64,000 bases of DNA, taken from NCBI GenBank assembly GCA_009859145.1, contig VRVR01000031.1:124001-188000 (forward strand), in the 5' to 3' direction. Under the pieces are notes generated by a model, which had not been told where the DNA came from, did no database searches, and was given only the letters and a program-made list of their open reading frames with translations. Source of the DNA: Andalucia godoyi. Its lineage: Eukaryota > Discoba > Jakobea > Jakobida > Andaluciidae. This document shows, piece after piece, positions 1 through 7,786 of the stretch (its first letter is position 1; each line of letters opens with the position of its first letter). Made by a program: the position numbers and the translations under genes.

Positions 1-702
1 ATCACCATACATTGAATAATTCACCGAGGATTGGTGATTCTGATAGTTATGAGGCTGGGGATGTTGCTGTGCTTGCGGTGGCTGCGGCTGCGGATGGTGG
101 TGGTGGTGGTGGTGGTGGTGGCCATGATGCGGGTGATACGATCCAGTTGCATCGTAGGAACCATGCAAACTCCCGCTGCTGTTGTTGAGCAATACAGACG
201 TGGAAGAAGGATGCGAATGAGCAGCAGCAGCCTCGCTTCCGTACTCATTGCTGTTGTGGCCGACATGACCGTCGAATTCCGTCGAGTTTGGAACCACAAT
301 CGGCTCGGGAACATGCAAGACTCTCACTTTTTCAGGCTCCTCCTTCTGCCCATGACCATGGCTGTGATTGTGATTGTGATTGTGATTGTGACTTTGGGAA
401 GCGCCGGCCGTCGAACTGTCCAACGACGCAGAAGCAGAGGAAGCAGAGGAAGCAGAGGAAGCTCGTCGAAGAACAAAGGTGCAGTTTGCATAGAGTCCGA
501 TATCAGCACCGGACTGCTCATTGGTGATGAGACGATCTCCAAGAAGCAGCAATTGATCAGAGACTGGAACGCCAGTCACTTTTTCGAGGTTCCGCTTGAT
601 CTTCTCAACACGAAGTCGGCTCACATCGGATTCTTTCAGTACAATCTTGTACTTCTTCCGATCAAACTCGGAAAACACTGTAAAACTGATTTTTTCACTC
701 AT
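1..702 (-). CDS. Ubiquitin-like domain protein, C-terminus cut by the window edge
   Basis: The reverse strand reads open from an ATG at 702-700 to the window edge (234 codons, no stop), so the gene is partial. Residues 1-80 look like a ubiquitin fold: it begins MSEKISFTVF, has a KIVLKESD strand, a helix rich in K, R and E, a QLLLLGDRLI stretch (equivalent to the QQRLIFAGKQL region of ubiquitin), and ends with a CTFVLRR strand. The rest is low complexity: Ala/Ser repeats, an (Asn-His)n run, nine consecutive His, and Gln/Pro. A function such as a proteasome or ubiquitin-pathway adaptor is inference only. It is transcribed away from the alpha-SNAP gene at 1237 across a shared upstream region of about 530 bp. 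The opposite strand is also open here, but only because of the repeats. Confidence 0.72.
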   Translation of the reverse strand, partial: MSEKISFTVFSEFDRKKYKIVLKESDVSRLRVEKIKRNLEKVTGVPVSDQLLLLGDRLITNEQSGADIGLYANCTFVLRRASSASSASSASASLDSSTAGASQSHNHNHNHNHSHGHGQKEEPEKVRVLHVPEPIVVPNSTEFDGHVGHNSNEYGSEAAAAHSHPSSTSVLLNNSSGSLHGSYDATGSYHPHHGHHHHHHHHHPQPQPPQAQQHPQPHNYQNHQSSVNYSMYGD

Positions 703-1236
703 CGCAATCGTACGCTTTCTACTCTTCCTAGTTTCATTTATTTCCTTCGTGTTCCGCTTCCTCCTTTCCTATTACTCCTTTTGGTGACACTCTCCAAAAT
801 AACATTTAAAAACGAATACAATTTTTCAACAACAACAACAACAACAACAACAAATCAAAACAAAAGAAGACGCAACAAAATATACAAGAACACTAATAAA
901 GCAGCAGACCGTTACTGCACATCCGCATGGATGATGAGGACTTGATGCTTGATGCCAGATACACTTTTCCACAAGAAAGCTGTCGAGGAAGGCGGCCTAT
1001 TGAGCATTGAGTGCTGTTCACTGTCGATGCATTTTTGGATCCGTCCTTTTGGGGTGTTTTCCCATTCATTAATTGCTGCTGTTTCTTATTTTTAAAAGGT
1101 TTGGGTTTTGAGGATTTTTTTTCAGTTTTTCTTTTCTTTTATTTTATTTTTATTGTTTTTTTGCTTTGGGAATTGCGGTGGCTGGCCAGGGTTGTGGAGA
1201 GCTGTTGGTTGCTAGGTTGTTTGTTTGTTTGGACTG

Positions 1237-2115
1237 ATGAGCGGGAGTGATAGTGAGAAGGCGTCTGCGCTTGTGGACAAGGCGGACAAGAAGGTTACTG
1301 GATTCAAGCTTTTTGGGAAGAAGTATGACGAGGCGCTTGAGCTTTATGAAAGGGCGGCGAACCTGTACAAGCTTGACAAGCAGTGGTCTGAGGCAGGCAG
1401 TGTGTTTGAGAAGATGGCGGAGTGCCACATGAAGCTGGAGTCGCCTCTTGAAGCGTGTTCTTCGCTTGTGGATGCAGCAAAGGCGTATCAAAAGACGAGT
1501 GCGACGGATGCAATCAAGTGTCTGGAGCGGGCATCGGAGATGATGATTGATGCTGGACGGTTTAGTCAGGCCGCGAATGTTCACAAGGATCTTGGACAGC
1601 TCTATGAAGATGAAGTCCAGCTCGAGAAGGCTATTGCGTCGTATCAACGCGCCGCGGACTTTTATCTCGGTGAGAATCAGCAGGGCTCTGCAAATCCGTG
1701 TATGCTAAAGGTTGCACATCTTGCGGCACAAAAGGAAGATTATGAGCTGGCTATCAAGATGTTTGAGGAGGTTGCAGAGGCGTCGCTGCGCAACAATTTG
1801 CTCAAGTACTCCGTCAAGGAATACCTGTTCAAGGCCATGATCTGCAGGTTTGCTTCCATCAAGGGCCTTGAGACTTCGCAGGATGAGGCGGTACAGACCA
1901 TTGAAAGATACCAGGACATGGACGTCACTTTCCAGGATACCCGGGAATCCAAGCTGCTGTGGGCAATCGTCGATGCGTTCGACAAGCACGACGTGGACAT
2001 CTTCTCCAACGCAGTTGCAGAGTACGACAGAATCGCAAGACTCGACGAATGGAAAGTTAACTTGCTGCTTATCATCCGCAAGAAGGTTGAAGAAAGCGAG
2101 CCAGAGCTCCTTTAA
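1237..2115 (+). CDS. NAPA: Alpha-SNAP (soluble NSF attachment protein)
   Basis: This 292-residue protein matches alpha-SNAP over its whole length, the usual size for the family (about 295). It recruits the ATPase NSF to spent SNARE complexes so that they are disassembled after membrane fusion. Visible signs are the N-terminal KFFG-like segment (FKLFGKKYDEALELYERAANLYK), the run of TPR-like helix pairs with repeated A-x-x-Y patterns, and a C-terminal Leu-Leu; the last Leu is known in the family to stimulate NSF. I chose the ATG at 1237 (MSGSDSEKA) because the longer frame begins at a non-ATG codon. No intron is needed. Confidence 0.95.
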   Translation: MSGSDSEKASALVDKADKKVTGFKLFGKKYDEALELYERAANLYKLDKQWSEAGSVFEKMAECHMKLESPLEACSSLVDAAKAYQKTSATDAIKCLERASEMMIDAGRFSQAANVHKDLGQLYEDEVQLEKAIASYQRAADFYLGENQQGSANPCMLKVAHLAAQKEDYELAIKMFEEVAEASLRNNLLKYSVKEYLFKAMICRFASIKGLETSQDEAVQTIERYQDMDVTFQDTRESKLLWAIVDAFDKHDVDIFSNAVAEYDRIARLDEWKVNLLLIIRKKVEESEPELL

Positions 2116-2317
2116 GAAAGAAGGATGGTGAGAGACAGGCTGCCTCTGTTTTCCGTGGTGCTGTTGTCGGTTTTCGATTTTTCCTTTTGTTGTTGGTGCT
2201 CGTGTTTTTGCTCGTGTTGTTTTGAAATTCGGGTCATAATAAAAATGGATGAGAAATGATAAGAACAGCGCACAGGGCGCACAGGGCTGCGAGTTGAAGT
2301 TGTACAATACGTGGTAA

Positions 2318-3508
2318 CTAGGCTTTTCCCCACGACGCCATAGATAGCAGGCGTCGGAGGTACGCAGATCGGCATACGGGACATGAATGACAGTGGGTAG
2401 GGTTGTAGAGAGCCGAAGCCGAAGCCGAAGCCGAAGCCGAAGCGGGAGTGGGAGTGGGAGTGGGAAACGACGAGCTTTGGAAGGACTCGAAGGACGAAAG
2501 ACAGGCTTCGTGAAAGACGTGCGAACAAGACGTAAGGACGACTGGCCTGGCATCCAAGCCCATGGCCGTCATGCAGATAGGGCATTCAGCAGCAATGGGT
2601 TGCATTGAGAGGCTGCCACCATGTTCGTTTCCAAGGCATCGCTGCTTGGCAACCTGTTCCGAAAGCCTCCAGTCCATTTCTGAGAATGACGAAATGCGGC
2701 TAGAGCTCACAGACCGGTCGATATCTGCAATGAAATCGTCGACTCGGCGCTGCTGGCGATTCGATCGCGCTTCCATCCGGCTTGATATCCTAGCGAGCTT
2801 CTCGGAAAGAACCTTTCTTTTCAAAAGGGGATCCTTGGCACATCGCAGTCTGAGCGCTTGCTTGCGTGCTTGGTGTCCTCTCCATACCGCCTGGATGAGA
2901 ACCGCGCTTTCCTTGACAAATTCGGCTTTGCCTTGTTCGGTGCGCCGCTTCTGATAGTCCTTCGCTCGGCAAAGCGGACACGACTTTCTCTTTGTCTTTT
3001 TCACAAATCTCTCATAGGATGCAAGGCATGCTGCATGGAACATGTGAGAGCAGCTTAGAATCACCTGATCGGCCAAGCCAAATTTTTGAAAACAAATCGA
3101 GCATTCATTCTTTGCTTCTCCTCGACTCGCTGCAATCGTTTCCACATGCCTCCACTCGTCTGATGTAAGCTTTGCAGCCGGCGCAGAAACGAGCCCCAAA
3201 CGCTGCGCTAGCGTTAGCTTTGGATTATCGCCACTTTCCTCGAATCCCTCTGCAGCTGCAGGTCCACGTTCAGATCCACGCTCAGGCCCCGGTGCGAGTC
3301 CTGATGCGGGCCCCGGTGCGGACGGGCCAGAGGGATGCTTGGAATTCTTGAAAGGGCCATTAACCGGCTTCCTGGATCGAGCGGGGTTGGCAGCAGGATT
3401 GGCGCCAAGCGAAAGCATCTTGGAAAAATGTTGCTGTAAAGCAGCGGCATTCACTGCCGACTTTGTTAGATCAGGAGCCTTCACATCCGGATGTTTCCTA
3501 GGAATCAT
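2318..3508 (-). CDS. RNF32: RNF32-like protein with two RING fingers and an IQ motif
   Basis: This 396-residue protein has the order RING, IQ, RING, which is typical of RNF32. RING 1 lies near residues 137-183 (CSIC, then CSHMFHAAC, then CPLC). An IQ motif follows near 204-220 (LIQAVWRGHQARK), a probable calmodulin site. RING 2 lies near 310-383 (CPIC, CSHVFHEAC, CPVC). RNF32 in animals is mainly expressed in testis; RINGs usually act as E3 ubiquitin ligases, but no substrate can be inferred. Oddly, RING 2 carries a Pro-Thr/Ala-Ser low-complexity insert encoded by a hexanucleotide repeat (about 2403-2464) between its middle and last metal ligands. It is divergent from the RPAIN-like gene at 3878. 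Confidence 0.85.
   Translation of the reverse strand: MIPRKHPDVKAPDLTKSAVNAAALQQHFSKMLSLGANPAANPARSRKPVNGPFKNSKHPSGPSAPGPASGLAPGPERGSERGPAAAEGFEESGDNPKLTLAQRLGLVSAPAAKLTSDEWRHVETIAASRGEAKNECSICFQKFGLADQVILSCSHMFHAACLASYERFVKKTKRKSCPLCRAKDYQKRRTEQGKAEFVKESAVLIQAVWRGHQARKQALRLRCAKDPLLKRKVLSEKLARISSRMEARSNRQQRRVDDFIADIDRSVSSSRISSFSEMDWRLSEQVAKQRCLGNEHGGSLSMQPIAAECPICMTAMGLDARPVVLTSCSHVFHEACLSSFESFQSSSFPTPTPTPASASASASASALYNPTHCHSCPVCRSAYLRRLLSMASWGKA
2403..2464. repeat. In-frame hexanucleotide repeat inside RING 2
   Basis: About five AAGCCG-type units are followed by GGGAGT units on the + strand. On the coding (minus) strand they give a Pro-Thr run followed by an Ala-Ser run inside the second RING of the RNF32-like protein. 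The repeat keeps frame, as hexamers must. Confidence 0.85.
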
Positions 3509-3548
3509 GATATTTCACCACCCGTGTTGTCCATGGGAAGAACGGCTG

Positions 3549-3703
3549 ACCGTTTTGTGTATGAGCATCAAACAAACAACACATCATACCGGAAGTTTGT
3601 TTTATTATCTAACTCTATGGAGAACATGTGGCGCTGGATCTGTCTTCGGTGACAGCTCAGCCGATGATGATGGTCAATAAACGATTCTTGTTTGGCGAGC
3701 TCG
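3549..3703 (-). repeat. Repeat family A, copy 4: short deletion derivative
   Basis: The reverse complement begins with a CTCGCCAAA-type left end. It continues with a block shared with copies 1-3 (CATCGGC, then GCTGTCACCGAAGACAG, then CCACATGTT) and then jumps to the right end (TTTGATGCTCATACACAAAA, then CGGTC). About 400 bp of the full element is missing. It lies in the 369 bp divergent spacer between the RNF32-like gene and the RPAIN-like gene. No terminal inverted repeats or target-site duplications are evident to me. Confidence 0.75.
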
Positions 3704-3877
3704 TGGGGGGTGCTGAGACTTGAGACTTGAATGGTGTAAAAGGTTGAGACAAGGAGATAGGGGAAGCACACGCTTGGGGACCGTAAGAGAAAGCACAGGA
3801 GGAGCGTAAAGACGTCGTTTATCTTCATTATCGTTTTCTTTATCGTATTCATCAGTGTTGTTTGCTTTCCTTTTAAG

Positions 3878-4645
3878 ATGAGTGCGATGCCGCGGTTTGG
3901 TTCTCCAAAGACCACCGAGTCGTTTCGGTCGCGTCGGATTCACGATCGGGCGTTGCAGATGCTGAAGATGCAGCGGTACCATGTTGTACAGCAGCTGCGG
4001 AGCAATGAGCTGTCGGCTCGGATTGCGGCAGAATGCATATTACGGCAAGCTGAGCAGCAGGATGCGCAGGAGTTCGAGGGATCGCCTTCGGGAATGCAGC
4101 TTGAAGAAGCCGGGTACTACGAAGACTTTGACTTGTCGGAGAACATCGTCGAGTTGGAAAACCAGATTCTGCAGGATTTGAAAGAACACGAATTGTTCGG
4201 ACGCATTGTTTCGCAAGTGGACTGCTCATTGGAGGCCGAGGAAGATGAAGTCAATGATTCTGTAGCCAGACTGCTTGCGCTTTCGCAACGTCACGCTCAT
4301 CGTACCAATAGCTATGACAGTGACAATGACAGAGACAGAGAGGATGGTCGACAGTTGGATGTAGACGGAGGTGCTCCACCGGTTGTGTCGTGTCCGCTAT
4401 GCAAGTGGTCCGCACTCTCGAGCTCTGGAAACCTGTTCTTCTGTGCTTGCGGCTTCAGACTAAACACCAAATGCGACTATCCTGCAATGTGGTTTTTCGC
4501 ATCGCAGCTCGAGAATCTCGGCAAGGAACACTCTGCGACAGGATGTGCACAGGAGTGTCAATTTGCAGTCACGCGGATTGGAGACGACCTTGATTTCTTG
4601 GAAGCCCAGTGCCCAGCTTGCGGTCTTCGAAAACTTGTTCTTTAG
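3878..4645 (+). CDS. RPAIN: RPA-interacting protein (RPAIN) homologue
   Basis: This 255-residue protein resembles RPAIN, the factor that carries replication protein A into the nucleus. The best evidence is the C-terminal third: a zinc-binding pattern of CPLC, then CACG with Arg two residues later, then HS..C, and a final CPACG, the layout of the RPAIN C-terminal zinc domain. The N-terminus is basic (SFRSRRIHDRALQML), like the RPAIN importin-binding helix. The middle is acidic and ends in an Asp/Arg repeat near residue 150. The ATG at 3878 is the first one available. The stop codon is followed at once by a GTAAGT sequence, probably by chance. Confidence 0.75.
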   Translation: MSAMPRFGSPKTTESFRSRRIHDRALQMLKMQRYHVVQQLRSNELSARIAAECILRQAEQQDAQEFEGSPSGMQLEEAGYYEDFDLSENIVELENQILQDLKEHELFGRIVSQVDCSLEAEEDEVNDSVARLLALSQRHAHRTNSYDSDNDRDREDGRQLDVDGGAPPVVSCPLCKWSALSSSGNLFFCACGFRLNTKCDYPAMWFFASQLENLGKEHSATGCAQECQFAVTRIGDDLDFLEAQCPACGLRKLVL

Positions 4646-4920
4646 GTAAGTCGTTGTCGAACAATGTCTGTCGTAGTCGACCGCTGTCAGATGTCAGTCG
4701 TCTGTCTGAGCAGTTGCGTGACAGGTCACGCTGGGATCACCAATGACACTGCAGTAAGCCTGCACTTTCGCAATGTGCACGAGATCCGCTCGCCGAATCC
4801 GAGTCTGACCGCGGCCCTTCTCGGAACACCATTGATCTGCTGCGTCCCTGCGACCTTGCGTTGTTTCTTGCGCTTTCTTTTTGCAAGGAAAGGAAGGGGA
4901 AGGGGGAAAAAAACGCAAGC

Positions 4921-6882
4921 ATGACGATGTACAGCGTTACGATTGGGCTGTTGGAAGGCCGCAATTTTCCTGCGGCTGATGCAAACGGGTTGTCGGATCC
5001 GGTTTGCGAGGTGTCGATCCGTGGTCGCGATCCGTCGGCAACGAAGAAGTCGCAAGTGGTGAAGAAGACTCTGAATCCAAAGTGGCATGAAGGGTTTCAG
5101 TATGGCGGTGTGGCGGAACTCGATGTCTTGGTTATCAAGGTCTTTGACTGGGAACGCGTTGGCAAGAACGAACTCTTAGGAATCTGCAATGTCTCATTTG
5201 AGCAAATGGTGCGTTCGTACTACTCCGAGTCGAAGTCCGAGTGGTTTCCTCTCTCTGCCCCGGCACTGCATGGAGACGTTCTTCTGTCTTTTGATATTTC
5301 ACCTGTGCCGCCTGCGCCGTTGGCCCGCGAAACCGTGGCGACATCAATGACAGCATCGCTGGACTCTGCAGACCCCGCCGTGGCTTATGTGAAAGCTGCA
5401 GCGCCACTTCAGGTCATCGATTTGCAGAGATACCATATTCCGTTTCAACCTCTGCCGTACATCCCGAACCAAGTGAGTTTGCACGTGACGTTTCAGTCTC
5501 AAACTCCGACAGACAAGGAGCCTGCGATTGGCGTGTGTGGCTCTGCTTTGCGTCTTGTCTGCCACTTGATTGTGAATGGGCCTTTGGCAGTTCGTTTCCG
5601 CAATCTATTGCTGTCGTTTTCGGGAAAGGTCAAGGGCTCCACAACATTTTTGTCAACAAAGGAGTATCTGATGGACGATATGCGAGATGTGATCAAAGGC
5701 CCTGCGTCGTTTGGAATGGGGCATCACGTCATCCCTTTCCAAGTCTGGCTTCCAGAATCACTTCCCTCTTCAGTCTCATTCGAGGACGTTGTCAAGGTCA
5801 AGTACTCAATGAAGCTGTCTGCTGATATTGTCAACATGCCCGACGTTGAGCTCCGGATTCCTGTGCGGATCATCAATCCAGCCGACACGGTTGGTCATTC
5901 GGCTCCGCAGGTGGTGGAACTGTCAAAGTCGCCCATGGGAGCCGGCGGAACTGTATCTGCGAAAATCACCGTTCCTCGATCGAGCTTTGCACCTGGAGAA
6001 GAGTTTGAGGTGCACGTCGAAATGTCGAACCAGACTTCGCGAAAGATCAAGAGGCTGAATTTCCATCTGCGCAGACTAACCAGCCTCACGTCTTTTAGCG
6101 GTGATCGCGACGTTGTACTGTCCTCTACGAAGAAGTTTTATCCTCGTGTTCCTTCGAACAACACGACGAGGCAGACATTTGTCGTAGAAATCCCAAAGTC
6201 TCTCGAGTCACCACACTCACTGTCGCGAGGCAAGCTGAAGCTGTCATATGTCATGAGAATTGTCATTGATATTCCGTTGGCACACGATGCGTACGTGGAC
6301 ATTCCTGTGACATTGCTGATTCCGGACGCAAAGAAGCTGATTGCGCCAGCTCAGGCGACAGCCACAGCAACGGGACCAGCGACGGCAGCTTCGCATGCGC
6401 TTGACACGTCCCCTTTAAAGTGGGATCATCGTCAAGTTTCGGCCTGGATTGCCGAACGCGCAGGCTGCCCAGTCATTGCTGCAGTGCTTTCGGAATCGAT
6501 GCTTAATGGTCGTGATTTCCTTTCTGTGAAGTCCGATTTGTGGCCAGAAGTGGTACCTCTTGCTGCGACCTCCTGTAAGGCTGTCGTTCTGAACGGAGAA
6601 CAGCTGTCCGCTCCGGAAGTCGACAAATTTGCGGCTTCGCATCGTGCACTGGTCCATCGCCATTTGTTTCCCCGTCTCTTTCTCCTGTCGCTTGGCATGG
6701 GGCAGTACGTGGAAGCGATGGAAAAAGAAGAAATTGGACACGACGAGTTGGTCAGTCTTGCCAGTAGAGGACCCGATCATCTGTTTTCCGTCTTGCGCGC
6801 GTTTAACTTGACGATGGGAGCAGCCCTCCGGCTCTGTCATGCAGTTACAGAGTACGTGGCAACGCTACCTTCGAATAACTGA
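4921..6882 (+). CDS. C2-arrestin-SAM domain protein (alpha-arrestin/Adc type)
   Basis: This 653-residue protein has three parts. Residues 1-125 form a C2 domain (GRNFPAADANGLSDPVCEV, then TLNPKWHEGF, then KVFDWERVGKNELLG) with Asp residues in both calcium loops. Residues 155-470 look like arrestin N and C beta-sandwiches. Residues 500-653 include a SAM-like helical segment (LGMGQYVEAMEKEEIGHDELVSL). The same C2-arrestin-SAM layout is known from Dictyostelium Adc proteins, which act in endosomal and receptor trafficking. Membrane recruitment by calcium/lipid binding is therefore a reasonable inference. ATG 4921 starts just before the C2 domain; the frame upstream of it has no ATG. Confidence 0.8.
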   Translation: MTMYSVTIGLLEGRNFPAADANGLSDPVCEVSIRGRDPSATKKSQVVKKTLNPKWHEGFQYGGVAELDVLVIKVFDWERVGKNELLGICNVSFEQMVRSYYSESKSEWFPLSAPALHGDVLLSFDISPVPPAPLARETVATSMTASLDSADPAVAYVKAAAPLQVIDLQRYHIPFQPLPYIPNQVSLHVTFQSQTPTDKEPAIGVCGSALRLVCHLIVNGPLAVRFRNLLLSFSGKVKGSTTFLSTKEYLMDDMRDVIKGPASFGMGHHVIPFQVWLPESLPSSVSFEDVVKVKYSMKLSADIVNMPDVELRIPVRIINPADTVGHSAPQVVELSKSPMGAGGTVSAKITVPRSSFAPGEEFEVHVEMSNQTSRKIKRLNFHLRRLTSLTSFSGDRDVVLSSTKKFYPRVPSNNTTRQTFVVEIPKSLESPHSLSRGKLKLSYVMRIVIDIPLAHDAYVDIPVTLLIPDAKKLIAPAQATATATGPATAASHALDTSPLKWDHRQVSAWIAERAGCPVIAAVLSESMLNGRDFLSVKSDLWPEVVPLAATSCKAVVLNGEQLSAPEVDKFAASHRALVHRHLFPRLFLLSLGMGQYVEAMEKEEIGHDELVSLASRGPDHLFSVLRAFNLTMGAALRLCHAVTEYVATLPSNN

Positions 6883-7786
6883 TTACTTTGGTTTGATGAT
6901 TCCTCTTTCTTCTCCCCTTCTCTGTGTTTTGTTTTGTTTTGTTTTGTTTTGTTTTGTTTTGTTCCCTTCCTTATCCGAATATAGGTAAGTAAACTGTAGG
7001 GACGAAAATGTGCATCGTCGTGCATCAGTGTCTTCAGAATGGCCATCTTTTGCTAAGCGAACAAGACACAGTTTCCAATGCGCAAAACTGACAGCCTCCT
7101 TTCACGGCCACGACCTTTTTTAAAAGCATGACGTGGTTGAGATGCATATATTTATAAAGTAGCCGTGATCAGACCAAGGCACATCAGTCAAACTACCCAT
7201 GCCAATTAAAAAACAAAACCTGTGCACAATTTCGAGTTGACGTTTGGGGATGGATTTGCAGGTCAGATCACGACCGTTACCACTTATTGCGATATGATGA
7301 AGCAATCTAAAGCGCACGCAAACAAAAAAACACTGCCACGCCCATGCGCATGCGTTTGCTATCTTGATAACTCCGTCACACGATGCCCGATTCGTTTCGC
7401 CCTCATTTTGATCATGAATTCGCTATAAACACGCCGCCGCGTTGCATTATGCATGTTGTTGGGTTGCAGCATTGATTATGGGTGATCAGCGATGATTATC
7501 CGTGGTTAGTGTACAACGTGGGCGTCACGGAGTACGCTTCCAAGACATGCGGATTGCGCGGTGGCATGATGCCCCCGATACTGCAACGCAGTCCGGGTTG
7601 CTACTTCGCTGGGTGCATCGCCAGCGATGGCTACGGATGATCCGCGTGCAATGAAAGAATAGTTCTGCCTTGCTCTGTTTTGTTCTGTTTTGTTCTGTTT
7701 TGTTCTGCTCTGCTTTGCTTTTGATCTAATTTAGGGGTTCGTATTCATGTATGTACACCAGTCTAACTCAACCCCCTCAACCCTCT
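6883..7786. other. Convergent intergenic spacer with pentamer and decamer repeats
   Basis: This 900 bp stretch between two convergent genes has no convincing gene. It holds a (GTTTT)n tract at 6926-6962, a TTCTGTTTTG-type tandem repeat at 7672-7715, and the two conserved boxes of repeat family B (separate entry). A small reverse-strand reading frame starting at 7046 belongs to the shared box. Confidence 0.6.
6990..7660 (-). repeat. Repeat family B, copy 1 (two conserved boxes)
   Basis: Read on the reverse strand, 7660-7500 matches 26225-26460 (+): GCGGATCATCCGTAGCCATC, then GATGCACCCAGCGAAGTAGC, CGGACTGCG, then GCATGTCTTGGAAG. Relative to that copy about 90 bp in the middle is missing. A second box at 7060-7000 (CTTAGCAAAAGATGGCCATT, then CTGATGCACGACGATGC) matches 26915-26990. 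Order, orientation and the roughly 450 bp between the boxes are the same in both places; the sequence between them is not alike. Confidence 0.65.

Noticed and set aside
31-945. Plus-strand 304-codon frame rich in Val, Met and Arg
   Set aside because: It is the antisense shadow of the Ubl protein on the minus strand; the apparent composition comes from GTG, CTG and GATT repeats.
4640-4655. GTAAGT right after the RPAIN-like stop codon as a splice donor
   Set aside because: The coding region already ends with a complete zinc domain; no matching downstream exon was found.
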